Below, one piece after another: positions 1 through 7,950 of a stretch of DNA of 64,000 nucleotides. A program made the position numbers and the translations under genes. This DNA comes from SZUA-36 sp963774415 (GTDB lineage Bacteria > Pseudomonadota > Gammaproteobacteria > Xanthomonadales > SZUA-36). Under the pieces are notes generated by a model that searched no databases, was not told the origin of the DNA, and was given only the letters and a program-made list of their open reading frames with translations. The stretch is taken from assembly GCA_963774415.1 (NCBI GenBank), contig CAVZEU010000007.1:226107-290106 (forward strand), read 5' to 3'. Positions within the stretch are counted from its first letter, which is position 1. Each line of letters begins with the position of its first letter.

Positions 1-69
1 TTACTTGCCATAGGTATGCTGGCCGCCGGCAAATCGGGAAAGACCGGGACAGCGAAAACTTTAATAGGA

Positions 70-621
70 ATGAAGCTCATGTTTGACAAGCGAATACTCG
101 GCCTGTTGCTGGCCGCGCTGAGCCTCGCGGCGTGCAGCGACAAGGGCCCCGGCGGTTCGGCAGCGCCCGCACCCAAAAATAGCGGTACTGACACACTGCA
201 GACGACGCCTGACATCGAACAGATGAAGAACAAGCTGCTGGCCAGCCAAAACGATTTCAGCTCGCTTTCACGCCTGGCGGACCGTTACTTCGAGGCCGGC
301 CAGTACCTCGAGGCCATACAAACCTACAACAAGGCGCTCGCGATCGACCCAACGAACGCGGATTGCCTCAACGATCGGGGGCTGGCGCAATACTACACGG
401 GTGACCCGGACGCCGCGCTGAAGTCGATCGACCAGGCGATCGCCAGCGATCCCGGCTACGTGCACGCCTGGCTCAGCAAGGGCTACGTGCTGGTATCGGA
501 AGGCCGTTATAGCGAGGCCAAGGTCGCGCTCAACAAGGTCAAGGAACTCGACCAAAGCGGCAAACTTGCGGCGGAAGCCGACAAATTCCTGGCCAGGATT
601 GCAGCAGCCGGCGGCAGTTGA
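70..621 (+). CDS. TPR-repeat lipoprotein
   Basis: A 183-residue protein with a lipoprotein signal peptide (hydrophobic run then LAAC, lipidated Cys about residue 22). The rest is helical and holds about three tetratricopeptide repeats, with recognisable A-x-Y/W...G-x-Y-x-E-A patterns and 'ALAIDPTNA' as the typical TPR end. Such repeats bind other proteins; an envelope scaffold role is inferred. The start is taken at ATG 70. A second ATG at 79 sits at a better distance from AGGA at 65-68 and would give the same mature protein. The gene converges with the cytochrome cluster on the other strand. The partner is unknown. Confidence 0.8.
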   Translation: MKLMFDKRILGLLLAALSLAACSDKGPGGSAAPAPKNSGTDTLQTTPDIEQMKNKLLASQNDFSSLSRLADRYFEAGQYLEAIQTYNKALAIDPTNADCLNDRGLAQYYTGDPDAALKSIDQAIASDPGYVHAWLSKGYVLVSEGRYSEAKVALNKVKELDQSGKLAAEADKFLARIAAAGGS

Positions 622-756
622 AGCCGTCAGCGCGGTAGCGCCCCGTTCAGGGTTCGCCGGGAAAGGCGACGAAAACAGCTTCGACGAGGCGCGCCCGTCC
701 GCGGCGAAAGGTCAGCAGGTGGGAAGGATGCCGGCGTTAGCGGGAATCCAGCGCGG

Positions 757-791
757 ATATTGCACCGGCATCCCGCAAGCTGGTGCAATAT
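757..791. terminator. Inverted repeat between convergent genes
   Basis: Two perfect 10-base arms (757-766 ATATTGCACC and 782-791 GGTGCAATAT) can extend inward by about three pairs. They lie between two genes that end toward each other. There is no T-tract on either strand, so a bidirectional transcript end is a guess from position. Confidence 0.35.
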
Positions 792-797
792 TGGGGT

Positions 798-1565
798 TTA
801 GTCGTCTTTGAGGAAGCGGGCGTCTTCCAGCAGCACCTTGTAGGTGTAGCCGGCGCCGATATCGACGTCATTTCTGAGCCGGCCTCTGACCACCGACACG
901 TCGCCGACGGAGGCGGTCCAGGTCGTCGTCATCATCAGGCTGTCATCCGGCGGCGTACCGGTACCGTCCTTGAGTGTCATCCAGTTCTTGCCCATGATAT
1001 TGGGGCTGATCTTGACGACCTCCGCACGCAGGCTGACCTCCTGGCCTTCGAGCTTTTTCCTGTCCGCCATTATCCCGGCAATGGTTCTTCCGCCTTCAAG
1101 CGGCTGCACCGCGACCGGTTCTGCCACCTTCGCCGCTTGCGCGTGCACCTTGGCGTGAGGATTGGCGGCCAGGTCCGCAGCGGCTTCGCCGCCTTGCGGC
1201 TGCGCCGCCACGGCCGCAGCCCCACCTGCAACCGCCCCATCGGGGCCCATTATCTGGATGTCACTCACAAACAGGATTTCGTCAAAGGTCCGGTCCAGCT
1301 TCTTGCTGTGGAAATCCTTCATCACGGCGGCGTTGGAATACCTGACCTGTTCCCCTTTCCTGACCGTGATCGGGTTACTCGCCAACCAGATCTCCTTGCC
1401 CTGCTCGTCGAGGTGGATGTAGGTGTAGTTTCCCACATCGATGGTGTCGGTGACGGTGCCGGCGCCGCCGCCGGCGGCGGCGGTCATGGGCTGCTGCTGC
1501 GTCGTGGCCGATTGATCGCAGCCCAGGCCGGAAAGACACAACATCAACAGCAAAGCTCTTTTCAT
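798..1565 (-). CDS. Periplasmic lipoprotein with two OB-fold-like domains
   Basis: A 255-residue lipoprotein: signal peptide with LSGLGC at about residue 16, then two similar beta-rich segments joined by an Ala/Gln-rich linker. The first holds a Y-T-Y-I-x-L-D pattern followed by 'EIWLAS' and 'KGEQVRY'. The second runs from 'KKLEGQEVSLRAEVVK' through 'NWMTLKDGTG' to 'YTYKVLLEDA'. This resembles the small OB-fold proteins (NrfJ-like) found near multiheme cytochromes; the match is by pattern only. It is the last gene of the minus-strand cytochrome series, 41 bases after the membrane monoheme gene. A role in assembling or docking cytochromes is inferred. Confidence 0.6.
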   Translation of the reverse strand: MKRALLLMLCLSGLGCDQSATTQQQPMTAAAGGGAGTVTDTIDVGNYTYIHLDEQGKEIWLASNPITVRKGEQVRYSNAAVMKDFHSKKLDRTFDEILFVSDIQIMGPDGAVAGGAAAVAAQPQGGEAAADLAANPHAKVHAQAAKVAEPVAVQPLEGGRTIAGIMADRKKLEGQEVSLRAEVVKISPNIMGKNWMTLKDGTGTPPDDSLMMTTTWTASVGDVSVVRGRLRNDVDIGAGYTYKVLLEDARFLKDD

Positions 1566-1606
1566 TCCTGCGCTCGCCCGCCTATTCAACATGGCCGGAC
1601 AGCCGG

Positions 1607-2371
1607 CTATGAAAACGTCCTGTCGGATACCCGGTCCGGCACCGTGTAGAACCACAACTGGTACATGGATACGACCCACATGGTGGCAAAAGAAAGGCCC
1701 ATGAAGGCGCCCGCGACGATAACCACCCAGGCAAAGGGATGGTAGAGCTTCGTGAAATACCACGAACTGACGTCGGCCATGACACAGGCGAAGGGCGTAG
1801 CCATGATCAGGCTCTTCAACCAGATCGGCCGTAACCACGCGTGACTGAAAATGAAGCCCATGATGAAGAAAATAAAAGTAATGCCGAACAGGTGGATGTG
1901 CGACTGGCGTACCAGCGTCGGGATGTCGGCACCGGTATCCGTGGCCACTACGTCCTGCAGGTTTTCGTAGCCGTTCAGATTGACCAGGTGGGGGTTGCTG
2001 CCATCGTGGCAATCCATACAATTGTTGTCGAGTATCGGTTTGATCTGCTTTTCGTACTCGTCTCTTTTCGCCCCGGAGTGGAGCCATGCCAGCAGTTTGG
2101 CCATGTCTTTCTGCCCGACCATGCCCGACATCGGCCCGCGCAGCGCCGACTCCATTTTGGTGGCCTGTGAATTGCCGCTGTAGGTAATGACGAGGTCCTC
2201 CTCCGACAACCCCGGCTTGCCGTCCTTGCCCGCATGAGAGGTATAGACATAGGTAAGGGCGAACAGGTAACCCAGGCCAAACACCACGAGTGTGGCGGTA
2301 AACAGGACGCGCATGCTGAAGGGCAATTCCTGAAAATGCCGGTAAAGCCGATGGATGGGACGGTCGCTCAT
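1607..2371 (-). CDS. Membrane protein with a single c-type heme site
   Basis: A 254-residue protein with four predicted membrane segments (about residues 20-43, 157-177, 185-207 and 212-240). A loop of about 110 residues after the first segment carries one heme motif, CMDCH at residues 118-122, in 'ILDNNCMDCHDG'. The N-terminal anchor puts the heme loop in the periplasm. I do not recognise a named enzyme family. The layout suits a membrane electron carrier handing electrons to or from quinone or soluble cytochromes. It lies downstream of the small cytochrome c gene, separated by a strong hairpin, and upstream of the OB-fold lipoprotein; the three probably form one unit. Confidence 0.65.
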   Translation of the reverse strand: MSDRPIHRLYRHFQELPFSMRVLFTATLVVFGLGYLFALTYVYTSHAGKDGKPGLSEEDLVITYSGNSQATKMESALRGPMSGMVGQKDMAKLLAWLHSGAKRDEYEKQIKPILDNNCMDCHDGSNPHLVNLNGYENLQDVVATDTGADIPTLVRQSHIHLFGITFIFFIMGFIFSHAWLRPIWLKSLIMATPFACVMADVSSWYFTKLYHPFAWVVIVAGAFMGLSFATMWVVSMYQLWFYTVPDRVSDRTFS

Positions 2372-2424
2372 TTTCTGTTTTCCTGCGCCCGGGCCGTCAG
2401 GCGCCCGGTGTTGTTTTCAAACGG

Positions 2425-2461
2425 CCTCCAGGCCGCCCCGCCCGGCGGGGCGGCCTGGAGG
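2425..2461. repeat. 18-bp perfect inverted repeat (intergenic hairpin)
   Basis: Arms 2425-2442 and 2444-2461 are perfect reverse complements with one base between them, giving a very stable GC-rich hairpin in the 108-base gap between the small cytochrome c gene and the membrane heme gene. On the minus strand the stem is followed by GTTTGAAAACAAC, not a T-run, so it is not a canonical terminator. An mRNA-stabilising or partial-termination element that lowers expression of the two downstream genes relative to the cytochrome is inferred. Confidence 0.7.
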
Positions 2462-2479
2462 TCATCCTGGTTGCGGTAT

Positions 2480-2800
2480 TTATTTGGCCGGCAGCGAAGC
2501 GAAGTAAGCTGCGAGGTCTTCCATGTCCTGATCGCTGAGATCAGCGACATAGTCCTTCATCATCCCGTCCTCGTCGACGCGCTCGCCTGATTTGAATTTC
2601 TTCATTTCGGCGACCAGGTAAGCGGCGTCCTTGCCCGCCAGACCGGTGATGTCCTCGTCACCCTTGAAGTCCGCGCCGTGGCAATCGGCACAATCAGTGG
2701 CGAGTTCCTTGCCCCGCGCGGCGTCACCGCCGGCCCACGCGCTGCCGGCCACGAGCAATAGTACGAACATTGCGCTTGCGATGGTATTCCGAATCAACAT
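2480..2800 (-). CDS. Small class I cytochrome c
   Basis: A 106-residue precursor with a Sec signal peptide ending at about 'GSAWA' and one heme motif CADCH at residues 37-41. Later come 'GMMKDY' (Met axial ligand candidate) and the C-terminal helix 'QDMEDLAAYFASL'. This is the c553/c4-half type of soluble periplasmic electron carrier. A GGAGG lies 8 bases before the ATG. It heads a three-gene group with the membrane heme protein and the OB-fold lipoprotein. It is similar in size and pattern to the cytochrome at 7951-8268, so the cluster encodes two related shuttles. Confidence 0.9.
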   Translation of the reverse strand: MLIRNTIASAMFVLLLVAGSAWAGGDAARGKELATDCADCHGADFKGDEDITGLAGKDAAYLVAEMKKFKSGERVDEDGMMKDYVADLSDQDMEDLAAYFASLPAK

Positions 2801-2877
2801 TTTCTGTTCCTCCGTATCGGTTTAACACTTAAAAACTTTCATATGATACCCGTGCTTACCCCCTGCCTCAAACTGGA

Positions 2878-4119
2878 TCAGTCCTCACTCGGTGGCGGAC
2901 ACGGCAAGCGAATGTACAACACGGACTTCGGTTGCAGCGAGGCGTAATGCCTGGCGATGCGCTCGATATCGGTCGCGCTCAGGGACTCGGTCATGACATG
3001 CATGGCGGGCGCCTGCCTGCCGCCGCTCTCGTAAGCCTGCAAGGTCGCCCTCAAGTATTCTTCCTTCTGACCGGCCAGCGCGGGGAAGCGCGGATCGGTG
3101 CTGTTACCGTTCACGCCGTGGCAGCGCTCGCAACGTTCCAGCCACTGCCGGGTCGTCAGCGGCGTACGGACTTGCCGCTGCTTCGGCTCCTGGCCGGCGT
3201 AAAACGCGGCCAGGTCCTTGACCTGGGTTTCGCTCAGCCCGGCGACGGCTTTGTGCATGCCTTCGTGCTGCCGGTTTTCATCCTGGTAAGCCGCGATGGC
3301 TTTGGTCAGATAGCGGGCGTCCTGTCCGGCGAGGGACGGCGTCTTGGCTGAACTGGCGTTACCGTCGTCACCGTGGCATTGGGCGCAGTCGCCGGCGATT
3401 TTCTTGCCGGCCGCGGCATCGCCGTCACCGCTATCTTCGGTCTTGACCGGCTTTTGCACCGCGTAGTAAAGGCCCAGTTCCTTCATGCTCTGTTCGTCCA
3501 GCTTGGACGCGAACCTGCCCATCAGCCGGTTGTTGCGGCTGCCGTCCGCGTAGGCCTGCATGGCCGCGACGAAAACCTCCGTCGACTGCGTGGTCAGGTT
3601 GGGTACGCCGGAGGCGGTGCTGTTGCCGGTATCGCCATGACATTTGCTGCACTTCTTGATCGTCGGGCGTATTCCGGTGAACGGGTCGTCTTCCATGATT
3701 GTCGTGTCGGCCGTATCCGGCGCCTCCGCCTTTTCCTGCGGCTCAAAGGTCTGGTTGGCGTAGTACGCCGCCACCGACTCCAGCGCGTCATCGTTCAGCA
3801 AGCTGCTGATATGCATCATGGTTTCGTTGTGCCGGTCACGGTCCTGGTAAGCTTTCAGCACGCGGTAGAGATACACCGCTCGTTGACCGGCGATAACCGG
3901 CACCTTGGCGCCCTTGCCCATGCCATCGAGCCCATGGCACTTCTGACAGGCGGTTTCCGCGACGCTCCGGCCCCTGTCCAGCATGTGGGCCGTCGGGAAC
4001 AGCACCGCGCGCTCATGCTCTCCGATGGGCTTGGTGGAGGCATCGTGTTGCGCCAGCGCAACGCGCGCCCCCGACAACGCGATCAGGGCCGCGAGCAAGA
4101 GCTGTGTAACTTTGATCAT
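2878..4119 (-). CDS. Tetraheme cytochrome c made of four c4-like domains
   Basis: A 413-residue secreted protein (signal peptide about residues 1-23) with four heme motifs: CQKCH 58-62, CSKCH 157-161, CAQCH 245-249 and CERCH 330-334. Each is followed about 30 residues later by a 'Y-L/V...AY-x-D/S-G/N-R...M' pattern and then a helix ending in 'YYA' or 'FYA'. That is the cytochrome c4 half-domain; c4 normally has two, so this looks like a duplicated c4. The start is ATG 4119, with GGAG 9 bases upstream. An upstream extension to 4188 is possible but would spoil the signal peptide. A periplasmic electron wire between the membrane module and an unknown reductase is inferred. Confidence 0.88.
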   Translation of the reverse strand: MIKVTQLLLAALIALSGARVALAQHDASTKPIGEHERAVLFPTAHMLDRGRSVAETACQKCHGLDGMGKGAKVPVIAGQRAVYLYRVLKAYQDRDRHNETMMHISSLLNDDALESVAAYYANQTFEPQEKAEAPDTADTTIMEDDPFTGIRPTIKKCSKCHGDTGNSTASGVPNLTTQSTEVFVAAMQAYADGSRNNRLMGRFASKLDEQSMKELGLYYAVQKPVKTEDSGDGDAAAGKKIAGDCAQCHGDDGNASSAKTPSLAGQDARYLTKAIAAYQDENRQHEGMHKAVAGLSETQVKDLAAFYAGQEPKQRQVRTPLTTRQWLERCERCHGVNGNSTDPRFPALAGQKEEYLRATLQAYESGGRQAPAMHVMTESLSATDIERIARHYASLQPKSVLYIRLPCPPPSED

Positions 4120-4232
4120 ACAAAATCTCCGGCTTGGGTCAGCTTGCGTATGAATTCCAATGTTGACATTACCCGACCCGCAGTACAACGTTTTCGTCGA
4201 TGCAGGACCGGGTGGCTGCAGAATATATCCTA

Positions 4233-4853
4233 TTACGGAGCGCCCCTTCTCGCCGCGATGTTCACCTGTTCCCTGATCTCGCCCGCCTGGTCCTCTACCA
4301 GCTTGTGGGTCAGATCACCGCTGGAGATGATCCCGAGGACCTTGTCATCCAGCACCACGGGCAGGTGCCTGATACGCTGGTTGGTGATAATACTCATCGC
4401 TTCCTCCAGCGTCGTGGACGGTGCGACACACAGCGGATTCTTTGACATCACGTTGCTCACCGGAGTTCGCAGCGGGTCCAGCCCGGCGCCCAGTACCCTG
4501 GTCAGCGCATCGCGCTCGGTGAAGATCCCCAACAGCTTCTCGCCGTCGAGGACCAGCAAGGCGCCGACCCTGTGATCATTCATCTGGCGAACACAGTCCG
4601 TTACCGTGGCTTCGGGGCCAACGGCCTGGATCACCCCGTGTTTTCTGCTGAGCACGTTCTCGAGCGTTTCGAATTCCCCCGCTTTGCCTTTCTTGAAGAA
4701 AAAGATACCCACCACCACGCACAGCGCGAAGATCAACAAGATGTAAAGCGACCATTTGAGCACCGGTGCCGGCAAGGCGACCTCGTCTGCAAGACCCGTT
4801 TGCGCCAGCAGCAAGAACATGCCCGTTACAGCGAATCTCTCTGCGTATTTCAC
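4233..4853 (-). CDS. Membrane-anchored protein with a CBS-domain pair
   Basis: A 206-residue protein starting at GTG 4853, which has AGGAGG 5 bases upstream. It has a short signal-like segment (residues 1-22), a membrane helix at about 33-53 followed by KKGK, then two CBS domains (about 72-128 and 137-190; 'GALLVLDGEKLLGIFTERD' and 'RHLPVVLDDKVLGIISSGD'). The Lys-rich stop after the helix puts the CBS pair in the cytoplasm. CBS pairs bind adenine nucleotides and act as sensors. It lies 38 bases after the NrfD gene, so regulation of the electron-transfer complex by cell energy state is an inference. Confidence 0.8.
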   Translation of the reverse strand: MKYAERFAVTGMFLLLAQTGLADEVALPAPVLKWSLYILLIFALCVVVGIFFFKKGKAGEFETLENVLSRKHGVIQAVGPEATVTDCVRQMNDHRVGALLVLDGEKLLGIFTERDALTRVLGAGLDPLRTPVSNVMSKNPLCVAPSTTLEEAMSIITNQRIRHLPVVLDDKVLGIISSGDLTHKLVEDQAGEIREQVNIAARRGAP

Positions 4854-4891
4854 ACCAAACCCTCCTCGGCAACCTGCCGATGTGTCCAGGC

Positions 4892-6061
4892 CTATCGAAT
4901 CGCCTGCCGCTCCGCCCAGGGCGGAAACAGCCGCGTCAGAATCCACAAAAGACCCATCGGCGCCAGCGTCAGCGCGGCGGCGGAAACAAAGCTCTCGCGG
5001 CCCCAGAAAGGCAGGATGTAGGTCAGGATGCCCTTCCCGGTCTTGGAAATCTCCTGCCCGCCTATCACGACATTCCAACGCATCAAGAGCACGTTCATCA
5101 GCACCAGCAGCGCGCACACGGTGGAGCCGATGATCAGCGCCCTGCCAGTGGCATTGCGCGCCATCATGATGCTCATGGTCACGATCGGCACGATCGCCCC
5201 GAGACCGAACTGCAGCACGAAATAGCGGAAGAACAACGGCCCCTTGACGTACTCCATGATGACGTCGATGCCTTCCTTGCCCTTGTACACCATGTTGGCG
5301 AACTCGAGCCCTTCCAGGATCACCGTGAACATCAGGAAACCCCACAGCGCGGCCATCATGCCCTTGAGGCACGCCTGGTCGATTTCGACACGGCGCCACT
5401 TGCAGGTCACCACGTACAGGACCATCAACAGCGCCATGCCGGACACGATCGCCGAAAACAGGAATATCACCGGCATCAGGTCCGACTCCCACCACATGCG
5501 GGCCTTGAGGGAGCCGTAGACAAAACCGATATAGCCATGCAGGCCATGGGCGGCCGGAATGCCGATAATCGCCAGGGTCAACAGCCATTTCGCGTCAATG
5601 GCGCGGGCCCTGGGGGAAACATCGTCCGACCACAGCGTCACCGCCCGGTAGAAAAAACGCTTCAACCCGGTCGACGTGTGCGCCCGCGCCACGTTGTCGG
5701 CCCGAAACACGAACCACACCTCCATGATCAGGAGGATAGTGTAGAAAGCGGCAAAAAAACCGAACATCGCGAACGCCGAAGTCAGGTGCGGCGTGACCAT
5801 GGATTCCATTGCCCGTTCGGGGTGGCCCAGGTGCAGCAGCAGCGGCGTGGGCACGAACAGCATCACGCTCAGCGACGTCAACAGCGCCAGGCGCGCGACG
5901 GGTTTGAATCGTTGCATGCCAAAAACATGGTAGAAACTCGATACCGTGAAGGCGCCGGCGACGAGGCCGGTCAGGTAAGGGTAGATTACGATCAGCACGC
6001 TCCACGGGATGACCGTCTCGTTCGGATAGACATAACCGGTAAATGGTGCGATCTCCGTCAT
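4892..6061 (-). CDS. NrfD/PsrC-family quinone-interacting membrane subunit
   Basis: A 389-residue integral membrane protein with about nine hydrophobic segments and the family's N-terminal pattern 'GYVYPNE...WSVLIVIYPYLTGLVAGAF'. NrfD/PsrC proteins pass electrons between the quinone pool and a periplasmic Fe-S subunit. The start ATG 6061 overlaps the stop of the ferredoxin gene (ATGA), so the pair is translationally coupled as in nrfC-nrfD, psrB-psrC and dsrO-dsrP. The pair plus a multiheme cytochrome also recalls the Qrc complex and alternative complex III. No molybdopterin subunit is beside it. Confidence 0.88.
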   Translation of the reverse strand: MTEIAPFTGYVYPNETVIPWSVLIVIYPYLTGLVAGAFTVSSFYHVFGMQRFKPVARLALLTSLSVMLFVPTPLLLHLGHPERAMESMVTPHLTSAFAMFGFFAAFYTILLIMEVWFVFRADNVARAHTSTGLKRFFYRAVTLWSDDVSPRARAIDAKWLLTLAIIGIPAAHGLHGYIGFVYGSLKARMWWESDLMPVIFLFSAIVSGMALLMVLYVVTCKWRRVEIDQACLKGMMAALWGFLMFTVILEGLEFANMVYKGKEGIDVIMEYVKGPLFFRYFVLQFGLGAIVPIVTMSIMMARNATGRALIIGSTVCALLVLMNVLLMRWNVVIGGQEISKTGKGILTYILPFWGRESFVSAAALTLAPMGLLWILTRLFPPWAERQAIR

Positions 6062-6894
6062 GATACGTCCTCGTTCAGACCAACGTAGAAGCACATCGGT
6101 GCGTTGCCGCTTTCAGGTTTGAGTACCTGCACAGGGTTTTCACGAATGAATTTGCTGACGGGGCTCGATGCGTCGTTGAGGTCGCCGAATATACGTGTGT
6201 GCGTCGGGCAGACTTCCACACAGGCCGGTTGCAGACCCTTGGTGATGCGGTGATAGCACCAGGTGCACTTGTCCGAGACGCCCCGTTCCTCGATGAACAG
6301 GCGCGCACCGTAGGGACAGGCCTGGACGCAGTAGCGGCAACCGATGCAATAGTCGTGATCGATCAGCACCACGCCGTCCTCGGTCTTGAAGGTCGCGCCC
6401 ACCGGGCAGACCTGGACACAGGCCGGGTGTTCGCAGTGATTGCACATTTTGGGCATGAAGAAAGACTTGGCGACCTTTTTGTCCTTGTAGCGGTTGTCGA
6501 AGCGGTAGTCGGCTTCCGTCCCGGACGCCGCGATGTTCTGCGGGTCGGCCTGGCTGTCCACCAGCGGCTTCTCCTCGCCTTCAAGGTAAACGTAGCGCTC
6601 CACCCAGGTACGAAAATGGTGGGCGTCACGGGCAACGTCGTTTTCTTCCTTGCAGGCCTTGACGCAGCGCAGACAGCCGATGCATTTGGTCGCATCGATT
6701 CCGTAGGCCCAGCGGTGCTTCTTCCAGTCGTACCCGGGCACCGGCGAAGACGCACTTTCCGCGCCGGCCCCGGCCGCCCCAGCCTCCTTTACGCCGAGTA
6801 AGCCGCCGCCGACAACGGCGCCCAGGCCCGCGGCCGCGGCGCCGGCAGTGCGCAGGAACTTCCGGCGCCCGGTCTTGTTGTCTTCAGTCTTCAC
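6058..6894 (-). CDS. Tat-exported four-cluster [4Fe-4S] ferredoxin subunit (NrfC/PsrB-like)
   Basis: A 278-residue protein with a twin-arginine signal (GRRKFLRTAG at residues 9-18, then an Ala/Gly-rich h-region). Four cysteine groups start at residues 71 (CIGCLRC), 151 (CNHCEHPAC), 183 (CIGCRYC) and 210 (CTWC, closing with CVEVCP), the layout of the four-[4Fe-4S] subunits of DMSO-reductase-type complexes. The start is GTG 6894, with AAGGAA about 7 bases upstream. It should sit on the periplasmic face between the NrfD subunit and the pentaheme cytochrome whose gene precedes it by 34 bases. Confidence 0.9.
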   Translation of the reverse strand: MKTEDNKTGRRKFLRTAGAAAAGLGAVVGGGLLGVKEAGAAGAGAESASSPVPGYDWKKHRWAYGIDATKCIGCLRCVKACKEENDVARDAHHFRTWVERYVYLEGEEKPLVDSQADPQNIAASGTEADYRFDNRYKDKKVAKSFFMPKMCNHCEHPACVQVCPVGATFKTEDGVVLIDHDYCIGCRYCVQACPYGARLFIEERGVSDKCTWCYHRITKGLQPACVEVCPTHTRIFGDLNDASSPVSKFIRENPVQVLKPESGNAPMCFYVGLNEDVS

Positions 6895-6928
6895 GTTGTC
6901 GTTCCTTTGCTGGTTCACATGTGCCTTA

Positions 6929-7663
6929 TCATTCCTGCGGTGCGGGAGCCGGCAAGGCCGCGTAGTACGCCGCGATCTGCTCGATTTCCTCGTCGCTGAG
7001 CGCACCGGCATATTTATTCATGATCTTGTTGTTAAGTTCTCCCGACTTGTACATCTGCAGCCGCTGGACCAACTCGCTGACGGGTTTTCCGGCCAGCGGG
7101 GGGTTCTTCCCGTGCCCTTCGCCCCTCGCGCCATGACACTTGGCGCACTTGGAAACAGCGGCGGGAACCGCGGCCGTTTCCGCGCCGGAATCGGGCCTGG
7201 GGGCCTCGGCCTGGCCGCCGCCCGGCAGGTGCGGGTCGTGGCAGGAAATGCACGGGGTTTTCTCCTCGCCGGGAAATGGGTGCTCACCCACGACGATTTG
7301 CGGTTGGCCGGCTGGCCTGGACGGCATTGCCTCGTGGCACTGCGTACACAGCCTGATCGTGTCCTTCGGCACGAGCGAGACGCCATTGTCAGGATGACCT
7401 TCCGTGTGCATGCCGTGACAGATTTCACACTGCACGGTGTGGTGGGACCCCACGGCCCAGTCGTGCTGCCGCTTTTCATGGCACTCGATGCATTTGCCCG
7501 CGCCCTGGATGACCGGCTTCTGCGCCGCGATTTCGGTCACCGCGTCCCCGCGGTAATGACCGAAGCGGTAGAACGAGGGGTCGGTGAGGTAGGCCTTGCC
7601 GGCATACGCCAACAGCGACCCGGCGACCAATATCAGCAGTAGTCTGAGGATATGTTTTGGCAT
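6929..7663 (-). CDS. Pentaheme cytochrome c: tetraheme domain fused to a class I cytochrome domain
   Basis: A 244-residue protein with an N-terminal signal or anchor helix (residues 5-22) and five heme motifs: CIECH 58-62, CEICH 79-83, CTQCH 106-110, CISCH 138-142 and CAKCH 173-177. The first four are packed in an NrfB-like manner with extra His residues for bis-His ligation. The fifth lies in a separate class I domain with 'NKIMNKYAGALSDEEIEQIAAYYAAL', after a Pro/Ala linker. It is the first gene of the FNR-box operon, followed by the ferredoxin and NrfD genes. Role inferred: electron exchange between the membrane module and soluble cytochromes. The start ATG 7663 is chosen for the hydrophobic signal. 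Confidence 0.87.
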   Translation of the reverse strand: MPKHILRLLLILVAGSLLAYAGKAYLTDPSFYRFGHYRGDAVTEIAAQKPVIQGAGKCIECHEKRQHDWAVGSHHTVQCEICHGMHTEGHPDNGVSLVPKDTIRLCTQCHEAMPSRPAGQPQIVVGEHPFPGEEKTPCISCHDPHLPGGGQAEAPRPDSGAETAAVPAAVSKCAKCHGARGEGHGKNPPLAGKPVSELVQRLQMYKSGELNNKIMNKYAGALSDEEIEQIAAYYAALPAPAPQE

Positions 7664-7702
7664 ATTGATTGTACGCCTCGGCCCCATCGGGGCGAACTGG
7701 CC

Positions 7703-7751
7703 CGAGTCGATTTTAGTTCAAGCTTAAAGGAAACGACTTGATCTGCATCAA
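7703..7751 (-). promoter_or_regulatory. FNR/Anr box with class II promoter for the pentaheme-ferredoxin-NrfD operon
   Basis: Positions 7738-7751 read TTGAT-N4-ATCAA, a perfect FNR-family half-site pair. On the minus strand the box is followed by exactly 22 bases and then TAAAAT (7710-7715; five of six matches to the -10 consensus). That puts the predicted start at about 7703 and the box centre at -41.5, the standard position for class II FNR activation. The leader to ATG 7663 holds a small hairpin, GCCCC-GAT-GGGGC, at 7681-7693. Anaerobic induction of the operon follows if the organism has FNR or Anr. Confidence 0.82.
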
Positions 7752-7950
7752 TAAATTGCGACGCCCGGTGGCGGTGTCTTTATGAGCGCGGAGCCGCAAG
7801 AGACCGCCTTACCGCTGCCCGCGTGTCCTGCAATCGGGCATAAAGCAATGGTGGGATGCGCTGCCGCGCGGGGCCGCGCGGCCTAAGACGCTGGCCCCGC
7901 GATTCGCGTGCAGAGCCAGCGATGATCAATAAGCGGCCCTGGCGGGGCCG

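Noticed and set aside
783..1649. Plus-strand gene opposite the OB-fold lipoprotein
   Set aside because: The frame is His/Arg/Gly-rich with no start signal, and the minus-strand gene has a lipobox and a sensible fold.
4112..4125. FNR site at TTGATCATAC before the tetraheme gene
   Set aside because: The right half reads CAAAA instead of ATCAA, and the match overlaps the start codon.
4892..6894. Complete nitrite (Nrf) or polysulfide reductase operon
   Set aside because: No NrfA-type CXXCK pentaheme enzyme and no molybdopterin subunit lie beside these two genes, so no specific reductase can be named.
7921..7935. Third FNR site near TTGATCATC
   Set aside because: The second half-site does not match ATCAA at four-base spacing, and it lies at the end of a gene.
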